Below, one piece after another: positions 24,221 through 37,871 of a DNA stretch of 64,000 bases. Every line of letters begins with the position of its first letter. The first letter of the stretch is position 1. Source of the stretch: Sinonovacula constricta (lineage: Eukaryota; Mollusca; Bivalvia; Cardiida; Solecurtidae); assembly GCA_007844125.1 (NCBI GenBank), contig CM017571.1, forward strand, positions 32,778,113 through 32,842,112. Direction: 5' to 3'. Under the pieces are notes generated by a model, which was given only the letters and a program-made list of their open reading frames with translations, was not told the DNA's origin and did not search any database. Both the position numbers and the translations under genes were made by a program.

Positions 24221-24573
24221 GATATAATTTTAACACTCACAAAGAGTTACTTTAAAACATGATGTGTAAAACATCAATACACATGGCTATTATTACTAAA
24301 AGAAAGGTGACGATTATAATAATTCTTCATTATACACGGGTCTTCATTCTTCTTGAAAAGATGTCATCTGCTTTCAAGTTGTACTCATTTATTTGTAGGT
24401 AATTTGGGTAAGGTTGCCTCTATCTTAGACTCTGTCTTCCCAGGATGGGTCTGCTATGGATCTAATAATCCCCTTCTGTCTTCCAAGGATGTATCTATAA
24501 TGCCCTGGGTCTATCTATCCCCTTTTTTATCCCCAGGCGGATCTATTATGGATCTGCTTTCTAATGCCCAACA

Positions 24574-25130
24574 TTTTTGTCACAATGTGACTCTTTCGTT
24601 AAACTATTCGTCCTTTTGTCACGATGGACACTTTTCTATCTTTTGACCAGCAATGTGGCCCACAACCAATGGAATCATACACCCGTGTCAACGATGTAAC
24701 TTCCTTTTGTCACAATGTGACTCTTTCATTCGTTAAACTTTCGTCCTTTGTCACGATGGACATTTTTCTATCTGTTTACCAGCAATGTGGCCCACAACCA
24801 AAGGAATCGTACAACCGTGTCAACGAAGTGACCTCCTCTCTCTGCTATATGTTGGCTTAGTTAGTCCCGATGTGACTATTTCATCAAAACTCTCACAACG
24901 ATGTAACTTCCTTTTGTCACAATGTGACTCTTTCATTCGTTAAACGTTCGTCCTTTGTCACGATGGACACTTTTCTATCTGTTTACCAGCAATGTGGCCC
25001 ACAACCAAAGGAATCATACAACCGTGTCAACGAAGTGACCTCCTCTCTCTGTTATATGTTGGCTTATTTAGTCCCTATGTGACTATTTCATCAAAACTCT
25101 CACATTTTTGATATTTCCACTTTCCACTAA
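24574..25130. repeat. Internal imperfect tandem repeats in insert A
   Basis: The segment with GTCACAATGTGAC, TTTGTCACGATGGACA, CCAGCAATGTGGCCCACAAC and GTGTCAACGA occurs three times, with palindromes starting at 24579, 24709 and 24916 (steps 130 and 207). A further partial CCAGCAATGTGG lies at 25131. The 13-bp GTCACAATGTGAC is a perfect odd palindrome and could be a protein-binding site. The same structure recurs in insert B. Confidence 0.75.
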
Positions 25131-25436
25131 CCAGCAATGTGGTCTACCAACAAAACTCCTAACACACTCCCGTCACCGATGTAATTCTCACCAGGGACCG
25201 AGCTGAACTGACTCGCACTTCTCACATGCACATTGACATACTCTGACCCAGACACAAACCTGACACTCCCATTCCAAGATCTGACCCCTCTTTGCCCCAC
25301 TAATTTGTTTTGATAAACTTTTCATTCTGCCCTCACAGAAACAAATCCCTGTCAGACTCACACTACACACACAAACTCACAACCTGACACCCTATTAAAA
25401 ATAAACAAAGCTAACTTCGATTTCAATTTTGCGATA

Positions 25437-26138
25437 ACATGTTACATGTACTTTATACAGACAAACTGTCAGATACCTCATGTTACATGTACTTGATATA
25501 GACAAACTGTCAGATACCTCATGTTACATGTACCTGATATAGACAAACTGTCAGATACCTCATGCTACATGTACTTGATATAGACACACTGTCAGATACC
25601 TCATGTTACATGTACTTGATATAGACAAACTGTCAGATACCTCATGTTACATGTACTTGATATAGACAAACTGTCAGATACCTCATGTTATATGTACTTG
25701 ATATAGACAGACTGTCAGATACCTCATGTTTCACGTACTTGATATAGACAAACTGTCAGATACAACATGCTACATGTACTTGATATAGACAAACTGTCAG
25801 ATACCACATGTTACATGTACTTGATATAGACAAACTGTCAGATACCACATGTTACATGTACTTGACATTGACACGCTGTCAGATACCTCATGTTACATGT
25901 ACTTGATATAGACAAACTGTCAGATACTTCATGTTACATGTACTTGATATAGACAGACTGTCAGATACCTCATGTTACATGTACTTGACATTGACACGCT
26001 GTCAGATACCTCATGCTACATGTACTTGATATAGACAGACTGTCAGATACCACACGTTACATGTACTTGACATTGACACGCTGTCAGATACCTCATGCTA
26101 CATGTACTTGATATAGACAAACTGTCAGATACCACATG
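25437..26138. repeat. 41-bp satellite, block 2 (17 monomers)
   Basis: AACTGTC positions run from 25464 to 26120, 656 = 16 x 41. The block includes marked variant monomers (TACTTTATACAGAC at its start, TTATATGTACTTG, GTTTCACGTACTTG, TTGACATTGACACGCTG). Several of these recur in the same order just after insert B, showing that the duplication included satellite as well as insert. Confidence 0.97.
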
Positions 26139-27692
26139 TGTCACAGAGCGTACGTTTTCTACAAATTGCAGAACTCTGTTTTATCGCTTCCAATGGAGCG
26201 ATGACAATTAATTTTAAAAAGGGTTACGCAAATGGCACCAATACAGCTTTGTGGTTTACAACAGTTTTTATTAATAATTCAATCAGAGTAAACGTTGGAT
26301 CTAGTAATATAAGACAATAAAACATCAATACACAAATACGTACATTAAAGTTATAATTACAGAAAATTGAAGTTAAATTAAACTAGCACTGTTCGTTTCA
26401 ATTGTAGTCAAAAAATGTTATAAAAGGGCAGTATATTTTATAGTTTAAAGTTCAGTGTTCCAGCATTGGAAATAAAGATATAATTTTAACACTCACAAAG
26501 AGTTACTTTAAAACATGATGTGTAAAACATCAATACACATGGCTATTATTACTAAAAGAAAGGTGACGATTATAATAATTCTTCATTATACACGGGTCTT
26601 CATTCTTCTTGAAAAGATGTCATCTGCTTTCAAGTTGTACTCATTTATTTGTAGGTAATTTGGGTAAGGTTGCCTCTATCTTAGACTCTGTCTTCCCAGG
26701 ATGGGTCTGCTATGGATCTAATAATCCCCTTCTGTCTTCCAAGGATGTATCTATAATGCCCTGGGTCTATCTATCCCCTTTTTTATCCCCAGGCGGATCT
26801 ATTATGGATCTGCTTTCTAATGCCCAACATTTTTGTCACAATGTGACTCTTTCGTTAAACTATTCGTCCTTTTGTCACGATGGACACTTTTCTATCATTT
26901 GACCAGCAATGTGGCCCACAACCAATGGAATCATACACCCGTGTCAACGATGTAACTTCCTTTTGTCACAATGTGACTCTTTCATTCGTTAAACTTTCGT
27001 CCTTTGTCACGATGGACATTTTTCTATCTGTTTACCAGCAATGTGGCCCACAACCAAAGGAATCGTACAACCGTGTCAACGAAGTGACCTCCTCTCTCTG
27101 CTATATGTTGGCTTAGTTAGTCCCGATGTGACTATTTCATCAAAACTCTCACAACGATGTAACTTCCTTTTGTCACAATGTGACTCTTTCATTCGTTAAA
27201 CGTTCGTCCTTTGTCACGATGGACACTTTTCTATCTGTTTACCAGCAATGTGGCCCACAACCAAAGGAATCATACAACCGTGTCAACGAAGTGACCTCCT
27301 CTCTCTGTTATATGTTGGCTTATTTAGTCCCTATGTGACTATTTCATCAAAACTCTCACATTTTTGATATTTCCACTTTCCACTAACCAGCAATGTGGTC
27401 TACCAACAAAACTCCTAACACACTCCCGTCACCGATGTAATTCTCACCAGGGACCGAGCTGAACTGACTCGCACTTCTCACATGCACATTGACATACTCT
27501 GACCCAGACACAAACCTGACACTCCCATTCCAAGATCTGACCCCTCTTTGCCCCACTAATTTGTTTTGATAAACTTTTCATTCTGCCCTCACAGAAACAA
27601 ATCCCTGTCAGACTCACACTACACACACAAACTCACAACCTGACACCCTATTAAAAATAAACAAAGCTAACTTCGATTTCAATTTTGCGATA
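26139..27692. mobile_element. 1.55-kb insert in the satellite, copy B
   Basis: Copy of insert A at a constant offset of 2,256 bp. In my reading the only difference is one base (T at 24641, A at 26897). It has the same ACATG flanks, TATA/AATAAA signals and internal repeats. Because the offset equals insert plus satellite (AACTGTC 23864 to 26120), copy B most likely arose by segmental duplication through unequal exchange, not by a second insertion. A short-read or haplotype assembly artefact should be kept in mind. Confidence 0.85.
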
Positions 27693-30600
27693 ACATGTTA
27701 CATGTACTTTATACAGACAAACTGTCAGATACCTCATGTTACATGTACTTGATATAGACAAACTGTCAGACACCACATGTTACATGTACTTGATATAGAC
27801 AGACTGTCAGATACCTCATGTTACATGTACATGATATAGACACACTGTCAGATACCTCATGCTACATGTACTTGATATAGACACACTGTCAGATACCTCA
27901 TGTTACATGTACTTGATATAGACAAACTGTCAGATACCTCATGTTATATGTACTTGATATAGACAGACTGTCAGATACCTCATGTTTCACGTACTTGATA
28001 TAGACAAACTGTCAGATACAACATGCTACATGTACTTGATATAGACAAACTGTCAGATACCACATGTTACATGTACTTGATATAGACAAACTTTCAGATA
28101 CCTCATGTTACATGTACTTGATATAGACAAACTACAAGATACCTCATGTTACATGTACATGATATAGACAAACTGTCAGATACCTCATGTTACATGTACA
28201 TGATATAGACAAACTGTCAGATACCTCATGTTACATGTACTTGATATAGACAGACTGTCAGATACCTCATGTTACATGTACTTAATATAGACAGACTGTC
28301 AGATACCACATGTTACATGTACTTGATATAGACAAACTGTCAGATACCTCATGTTACATGTACTTGATATAGACAGACTGTCAGATACCTCATGTTACAT
28401 GTACTTGATATAGACAGACTGTCAGATACCACATGTTACATGTACTTGATATAGACACACTGCCAGATACCACATGTTACATGTACTTGATATAGACAAA
28501 CTGCCAGATACCACATGTTACATGTACTTGATATAGACAAACTGTCAGATACCTCATGTTACATTTATTGGATATATACAGACTGTCAGATACCTCATGT
28601 TACATGTACATGATATAGACAAACTGTCAGATACCTCATGTTACATGTACATGATATAGACAAACTGTCAGATACCTCATGTTACATGTACTTGATATAG
28701 ACAGACTGTCAGATACCTCATGTTACATGTACTTGATATAGACAGACTGTCAGATACCACATGTTACATGTACTTGATATAGACAAACTGTCAGATACCT
28801 CATGTTACATTTATTGGATATATACAGACTGTCAGATACCTCATGTTACATGCACTTGATATAGACAAACTGTCAGATACCTCATGTTACATGTACTTGA
28901 TATAGACAGACTGTCAGATACCTCATGTTACATGTACTTGATATAGACACACTGTCAGATACCTCATGTTACATTTATTGGATATATACAGACTGTCAGA
29001 TACCTCATGTTACATGCACTTGATATAGACACACTGTCAGATACCACATGTTATATGTACTTGATATAGACACACTGTCAGATACCACATGTTACATGTA
29101 CTTGATATAGACAGACTGCCAGATACCTCATGTTACATGTACTTGATATAGACAGACTGCCAGATACCTCATGTTACATGTACTTGATATAGACAGACTG
29201 CCAGATACCTCATGTTACATGTACTTGATATAGACACACTGTCAGATACCACATGTTACATGTACTTGATATAGACAGACTGCCAGATACCTCATGTTAC
29301 ATGTACTTGATATAGACACACTGTCAGATACCACATGTTACATGTACTTGATATAGACAAACTGTCAGATACCACATGTTACATGTACTTGATATAGACA
29401 GACTGTCAGATACCACATGTTACATGTACTTGATATAGACAGACTGCCAGATACCTCATGTTACATGTACTTGATATAGACACACTGTCAGATACCACAT
29501 GTTACATGTACTTGATATAGACAAACTGTCAGATACCACATGTTACATGTACTTGATATAGACAGACTGTCAGATACCACATGTTACATGTACTTGATAT
29601 AGACAGACTGCCAGATACCTCATGTTACATGTACCTGATATAGACAGAATGTCAGATACCTCATGTTACATGTACTTGATATAGACAGACTGTCAGATAC
29701 CTCATGTTACATGTACTAGATATAGACAGACTGTCAGATACCTCATGTTACATGTACTTGATATAGACAGACTGCCAGATACCTCATGTTACATGTACCT
29801 GATATAGACAGAATGTCAGATACCTCATGTTACATGTAGTTGACATAGACACACTGTCAGATACCTCATGTTACATGTAGTTGACATAGACACACTGTCA
29901 GATACCTCATGTCACATGTACCTGATATAGACAGAATGTCAGATACCTCATGTTACATGTTCTTGATATAGACAAACTGTCAGATACCTCATGTTACATG
30001 TACTTGATATAGACACACTGTCAGATACCTCATGTTACATGTACTTGATATAGACAGACTGCCAGATACCTCATGTTACATGTACTTGATATAGACACAC
30101 TGTCAGATACCACATGTTACATGTACCTGATATAGACAAACTGTCAGATACCTCATGTTACATGTTCTTGATATAGACAAACTGTCAGATACCTCATGTT
30201 ACATGTACCTGATATAGACAGAATGTCAGATACCTCATGTTACATGTAGTTGACATAGACACACTGTCAGATACCTCATGTTGCATGTACTTGATATAGA
30301 CAGACTGCCAGATACCACATGTTACATGTACATGATATAGACAGACCGTCAGATACCACATGTTACATGTACTTGATATAGACAGACTGCCAGATACCTC
30401 ATGTTACATGTACATGATATAGACAGACTGCCAGATACCTCATGTTACATGTACTTGATATAGACAAACTGTCAGATACCTCATGTTACATGTACTTGAT
30501 ATAGACAGAATGTCAGATACCTCATGTTACATGTAGTTGACATAGACACACTGCCAGATACCTCATGTTACATGTACTTGATATAGACAAACTGTCAGAT

Positions 30601-33600
30601 ACCTCATGTTACATGCACTTGATATAGACAGACTGCCAGATACCACATGTTACATGTACATGATATAGACACACTGTCAGATACCTCATGTTACATGTAC
30701 TTGATATAGACAGACCGTCAGATACCACATGTTACATGTACATGATATAGACACACTGTCAGATACCTCATGTTACATGTACATGATATAGACAGACCGT
30801 CAGATACCACATGTTACATGTACATGATATAGACACACTGTCAGATACCTCATGTTACATGTACATGATATAGACAGACCGTCAGATACCACATGTTACA
30901 TGTACTTGATATAGACAGACTGCCAGATACCTCATGTTACATGTACATGATATAGACAGACTGCCAGATACCTCATGTTACATGTACTTGATATAGACAG
31001 ACTGCCAGATACCTCATGTTACATGTACATGATATAGACAGACTGCCAGATACCTCATGTTACATGTACTTGATATAGACAGAATGTCAGATACCTCATG
31101 TTACATGTAGTTGACATAGACACACTGCCAGATACCTCATGTTACATGTACTTGATATAGACAAACTGTCAGATACCACATGTTACATGTACTTGATATA
31201 GACAGACTGCCAGATACCACATGTTACATGTACATGATATAGACAGACCGTCAGATACCTCATGTTACATCTACTTGATATAGACAGACCGTCAGATACC
31301 ACATGTTACATGTACTTGATATAGACAGACTGCCAGATACCTCATGTTACATGTACTTGATATAGACAGAATGTCAGATACCTCATGTTACATGTAGTTG
31401 ACATAGACACACTGCCAGATACCTCATGTTACATGTACTTGATATAGACAAACTGTCAGATACCTCATGTTACATGCACTTGATATAGACAGACTGCCAG
31501 ATACCACATGTTACATGTACATGATATAGACAGACCGTCAGATACCACATGTTACATGTACTTGATATAGACAGACTGCCAGATACCTCATGTTACATGT
31601 ACTTGATATAGACAAACTGTCAGATACCTCATGTTACATGCACTTGATATAGACAGACTGTCAGATACCACATGTTACATGTACATGATACAGACACACT
31701 GTCAGATACCTCATGTTACATGTACTTGATATAGACAGACTGTCAGATACCACATGTTACATGTACTTGATATAGACAGACTGCCAGATACCACATGTTA
31801 CATGTACTTGATATAGACAGACTGCCAGATACCTCATGTTACATGTACTTGATATAGACAAACTGTCAGATACCACATGTTACATGTACTTGATATAGAC
31901 AGACTGCCAGATACCTCATGTTACATGTATTGGATATATACAAACTGTCAGATACCTCATGTTACATGTACTTGATATAGACAGACCGTCAGATACCACA
32001 TGTTACATGTACTTGATATAGACAGACTGTCAGATACCACATGTTACATGTACTTGATATAGACAGACTGTCAGATACCACATGTTACATGTACTTGATA
32101 TAGACAGACTGTCAGATACCTCATGTTACATGTACTTGATACAGACAGACTGTCAGATACCTCATGTTACATGTACTTGATATAGACAGACCGTCAGATA
32201 CCACATGTTACATGTACTTGATATAGACAGACTGTCAGATACCACATGTTACATGTACTTGATATAGACAGACTGTCAGATACCACATGTTACATGTACT
32301 TGATATAGACAGACTGTCAGATACCTCATGTTACATGTACTTGATATAGACAGACTGTCAGATACCACATGTTACATGTACTTGATATAGACAAACTGTC
32401 AGATACCACATGTTACATGTACTTGATATAGACAGACTGCCAGATACCTCATGTTACATGTACTTGATATAGACAAACTGTCAGATACCACATGTTACAT
32501 GTACTTGATATAGACAGACTGCCAGATACCTCATGTTACATGTATTGGATATATACAAACTGTCAGATACCTCATGTTACATGTACTTGATATAGACAGA
32601 CCGTCAGATACCACATGTTACATGTACTTGATATAGACAGACTGCCAGATACCTCATGTTACATGTACTTGATATAGACAAACTGTCAGATACCACATGT
32701 TACATGCACTTGATATAGACAGACTGCCAGATACCACATGTTACATGTACATGATATAGACAGACCGTCAGATACCACATGTTACATGTACTTGATATAG
32801 ACAGACTGTCAGATACCTCATGTTACATGTACTTGATATAGACAGACCGTCAGATACCACATGTTACATGTACTTGATATAGACAGACTGCCAGATACCT
32901 CATGTTACATGTACTTGATATAGACAGAATGTCAGATACCTCATGTTACATGTAGTTGACATAGACACACTGCCAGATACCTCATGTTACATGTACTTGA
33001 TATAGACAAACTGTCAGATACTACATGTTACATGTACTTGATATAGACAGAATGTCAGATACCTCATGTTACATGTAGTTGACATAGACACACTGCCAGA
33101 TACCTCATGTTACATGTACTTGATATAGACACACTGTCAGATACCTCATGTAACATGTACCTGATATAGACAGACTGTCAGATACCACATGTTACATGTA
33201 CTTAATACAGACAACCTGTCAGATACCTCATGTTACATGTACTTGATATAGACACACTGTCAGATACCTCATGTAACATGTACCTGATATAGACACACTG
33301 TCAGATACCTCATGTAACATGTACTTGATATAAACAGAATGTCAGATACCTCATGTTACATGTAGTTGACATAGACACACTGCCAGATACCTCATGTTAC
33401 ATGTACTTGATATAGACACACTGTCAGATACCACATGTTACATGTACCTGATATAGACAGACTGTCAGATACCACATGTTACATGTACTTAATACAGACA
33501 ACCTGTCAGATACCTCATGTTACATGTACTTGATATAGACACACTGTCAGATACCTCATGTTTCACGTACTTGATATAGACAAACTGTCAGATACCAGAT

Positions 33601-36553
33601 GTTACATGTACTTGATATAGACAGACTGTCAGATACCTCATGTTACATGTACTTGATATAGACAAACTGTCAGATACCACACGTTACATGTACTTGATAT
33701 AGACAAACTGTCAGATACCTCATGTTACATGTACTTGATATAGACAAACTGTCAGATACCACACGTTACATGTACTTGATATAGACAAACTGTCAGATAC
33801 CACACGTTACATGTACTTGATATAGACAAACTGTCAGATACCTCATGTTACATGTACTTGATATAGACACACTGTCAGATACCACATGTTACATGTACCT
33901 GATATAGACAGACTGTCAGATACCACATGTTACATGTACTTAATACAGACAACCTGTCAGATACCTCATGTTACATGTACTTGATATAGACACACTGTCA
34001 GATACCTCATGTTACATGTACTTGATATAGACAAACTGTCAGATACCACACGTTACATGTACTTGATATAGACAAACTGTCAGATACCACATGTTACATG
34101 TACATGATATAGACAAACTGTCAGATACCACATGTTACATGCACTTGATATAGACACACTGTCAGATACCTCATGTTACATGTACTTGATATAGACAGAC
34201 TGTCAGATACCTCATGTTACATGTACCTGATATAGACACACTGTCAGATACCACATGTTACATGTACCTGATATAGACAAACTGTCAGATACTACATGTT
34301 ACATGTACTTGATATAGACACACTGTCAGATACCTCATGTTACATGTACTTGATATAGACAAACTGTCAGATACCTCATGTTACATGTACTTGACATTGA
34401 CACGCTGTCAGATACCACATGTTACATGTACTTGATATAGACACACTGTCAGATACCTCATGTTACATGTTCTTGATATAGACAAACTGTCAGATACCAC
34501 ATGTTACATGTACTTGATATAGACAGACTGTCAGATACCTCATGTTACATGTACTTGATATAGACAGACTGTCAGACACCTCATGTTACATGTACCTGAT
34601 ATAGACAAACTGTCAGATACTACATGTTACATGTACTTGATATAGACACACTGTCAGATACCACATGTTACATGTACCTGATATAGACAAACTGTCAGAT
34701 ACTACATGTTACATGTACTTGATATAGACACACTGTCAGATACCTCATGTTACATGTACTTGATATAGACAAACTGTCAGATACCTCATGTTACATGTAC
34801 TTGACATTGACACGCTGTCAGATACCACATGTTACATGTACTTGATATAGACAAACTGTCAGATACCTCATGTTACATGTACTTGATATATACACACTGT
34901 CAGATACCACATGTTACATGTACTTAATATAGACAGACTGTCAGATACCTCATGTTACATGTACTTGATATAGACAAACTGTCAGATACTACATGTTACA
35001 TGTACTTGATATAGACAGACTGTCAGATACCTCATGTTACATGTACATGATATAGACACACTGTCAGATACCTCATGTTACATGTACTTGATATAGACAA
35101 ACTGTCAGATACTACATGTTACATGTACTTGATATAGACAAACTGTCAGATACCTCATGTTACATGTACTTGATATAGACACACTGTCAGACACCACATG
35201 TTACATGTACTTGATATAGACAGAATGTCAGATACCTCATGTTACATGTACTTGATATAGACAAACTGTCAGACACCACATGTTACATGTACATGATATA
35301 GACAAACTGTCAGATACTACATGTTACATGTACTTGATATAGACACACTGTCAGATACCTCATGTTACATGTACTTGATATAGACAAACTGTCAGACACC
35401 ACATGTTACATGTACATGATATAGACAAACTGTCAGATACCTCATGTTACATGTACTTGATATAGACAAACTGTCAGACACCACATGTTACATGTACTTG
35501 ATATAGACAAACTGTCAGATACCTCATGTTACATGTACTTGATATAGACAAACTGTCAGACACCACATGTTACATGTACATGATATAGACAAACTGTCAG
35601 ATACCTCATGTTACATGTACTTGATATAGACAAACTGTCAGACACCACATGTTACATGTACTTGATATAGACAAACTGTCAGACACCACATGTTACATGT
35701 ACTTGATATAGACACACTGTCAGATACCACATGTTACATGTACTTGATATAGACAAACTGTCAGATACAACATGCTACATGTACTTGATATAGACACACT
35801 GTCAGATACCTCATGTTACATGTACTTGATATAGACAAACTGTCAGATACCTCATGTTACATGTACTTGATATAGACAGACTGCCAGATACCACATGTTA
35901 CATGTACATGATATAGACAAACTGTCAGATACTACATGTTACATGTACTTGATATAGACACACTGTCAGATACTACATGTTACATGTACTTGATATAGAC
36001 AAACTGTCAGATACCTCATGTTACATGTACTTGATATAGACAAACTGTCAGATACCTCATGTTACATGTACTTGATATAGACAAACTGTCAGATACCACA
36101 TGTTACATGTACTTGATATAGACACACTGTCAGATACCTCATGTTACATGTACTTGATATAGACAAACTGTCAGACACCACATGTTACATGTACATGATA
36201 TAGACAAACTGTCAGATACCTCATGTTACATGTACTTGATATAGACAAACTGTCAGATACCACATGTTACATGTACTTGATATAGACAAACTGTCAGATA
36301 CCTCATGTTACATGTACTTGATATAGACACACTGTCAGATACCACATGTTACATGTACCTGATATAGACAAACTGTCAGACACCACATGTTACATGTACT
36401 TGATATAGACAGAATGTCAGATACCTCATGTTACATGTACTTGATATAGACAGACTGCCAGATACCTCATGTTACATGTACTTGATATAGACACACTGTC
36501 AGATACCTCATGTTACATGTACCTGATATAGACACACTGTCAGATACCTCATG
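27693..36553. repeat. 41-bp satellite, block 3 (about 216 monomers)
   Basis: AACTGTC (or CACTGTC) falls at 27720 in the first and 36535 in the last monomer, 8,815 = 215 x 41, so the register is again unbroken. The middle (about 29.1-33.4 kb) is enriched for AGACTGCCAG and AGACCGTCAG variants and contains a rare TAGTTGACATAGACACACTG monomer type that recurs at multiples of 41, often 287 bp. The array stops at CAGATACCTCATG (36541-36553) and gives way to AT-rich DNA without an M1 match. Confidence 0.97.
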
Positions 36554-37794
36554 TTTTATAAATATATAGAAAATTGTTTAAAAGAAAGACATATAGTATA
36601 TAGGTTTATGTGAAACTTTAGTCTAACTGTGAAGTCTAAATGGCAGTAATAGATTTTGAAAAATTAAAGCAGTATAAATAATAGTACACCATCTTCCTGA
36701 ACCAACAGTACAAGAAAAATCAAAAATGAACTTTTTATAAACAAATAAATCCAAGCCGGTGAGATACCCATCTTCAAAATAAATATCAATTGCTTAATCA
36801 ATCGCAATGGTTTAGCAGTTCTTACAACCTATAATTGCTTTTCAAAACGGAATGAAAAGTTATTAATAAGTGTTCGTCGAATACACATTCATCTTTCCTT
36901 ATTGAAATCGGCAGTGATATCCACGATCGTGTCAAAAACACAACCGGTTGTCAAAATATGTTTGAGAGGTTGCGATTACCTATTGTGGCCATTATAAATG
37001 CAAGTATTTGAGTCATTGGCTAAGGACATCATGTATTGATTTGAGTGTCAAAGGTTTAACAAATGTCAATATAAATCACTGCAGTATTTCCCTTTGCGCG
37101 CATGGGTGAAATTTGTATAAACTTCCCTTGTATTCGTACTTAATACTGTAAATATGTTTGGTATTAGGATAAGACTTCCCTTGTTAAATGTGTTTACATA
37201 TATTTCTTGTACTCAAACATAGATTAAAACTCGCACTCAGCACGAAGTTTTACAGTGTAGTGTTGTAATTCACTTCGTATCATGCTGTCTTTTCATGGAT
37301 GCTAAATTTACTTTTGAAATATGCACACTATTTCGATTGTCTAATAACATATATTCAGTTGCAATGGAAGAGCTAAATATAGTGGATTCATAAAGAGGCG
37401 AGGGTCTGGAGGAACCTAGACCCCAACTTGTTAATGTCTAAGCAATAGTCAGGGAAGAGGGTTGCAAGTTAGCCTCCAAATGCAAGTTAATAGTCTGAAA
37501 AAAGAAGCATTCAAATTTAACTATTTGTGTAAAAATATACTTTCTATAAATGTCTGTCAATCCACTGAAATGCAGTAAATGGCAGCATTCGACTTCTATA
37601 TATCCACCCTCTAAACATTGCAGCATGCTCCTAGAACCCCTTACACTACCCATACCTATGGTTATCGCTAAATTTGACCTCTCTTGTCATCCCATGAAAA
37701 TATATGTTGATAGATTATCGCCGAGAATACAAACAGTTTGGCCTTGTTGAAATGCAGGAAAGGTTCTATTTGTCTGCTACAATTCAAAACGTTT
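36554..37794. other. AT-rich intergenic sequence right of the satellite
   Basis: I see no gene and no M1 remnant on this side of the array. Short open frames near 37438-37750 have no domain-like content. Confidence 0.5.
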
Positions 37795-37871
37795 CGGTGG
37801 TGGTGTGTTGGTGATTGCGGTGGGGTCGGGTGGCGTGTGGGGGTGGGGAGGGGGGGGTGCTGGTGGGGTTT
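37795..37871 (+). repeat. G-rich tract with G-quadruplex potential
   Basis: Several G-runs of 3-8 bases lie close together (GGGG, GGG, GGGGG, GGGG, GGGGGGGG between 37820 and 37868), satisfying a four-run quadruplex pattern on the plus strand. It is preceded by GGTGGTGTG repeats and is likely a degenerate GGT/GTG microsatellite. Confidence 0.7.

Larger units (their letters stand above)
23883..25436. mobile_element. 1.55-kb insert in the satellite, copy A (solo-LTR candidate)
   Basis: Non-satellite sequence flanked by ACATG on both sides (23878-23882 and 25437-25441; ACATGT if the next base is counted). From AACTGTC at 23864 to the next at 25464 is 1,600 bp. Removing the 1,554-bp insert plus one 5-bp flank leaves exactly 41, so this is a clean insertion with target duplication. 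The insert begins TGTCACAG and ends GCGATA. It has TATAAAAGG (24163-24171), a TTCAGT initiator-like word about 30 bp on, and AATAAA (24215-24220): a promoter, start and poly(A) order typical of an LTR. No protein domain is seen. The right half has imperfect internal repeats (GTCACAATGTGAC at 24579, 24709 and 24916). A solo LTR or another non-autonomous element is possible; the TG...TA ends are not the classical TG...CA. Confidence 0.65.

Noticed and set aside
24353..24860. Small open frames in the satellite insert as genes
   Set aside because: They have no domain-like content, overlap imperfect repeats, and their conservation between inserts A and B merely reflects a recent duplication.
23883..25436. 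DNA transposon with terminal inverted repeats
   Set aside because: The ends TGTCACAG and GCGATA are not inverted copies of each other, so a TIR element is not supported; an LTR-type origin fits better.
17981..36553. CRISPR-like array
   Set aside because: The 41-bp units follow each other directly with no unique spacers, and the sequence is eukaryotic satellite.
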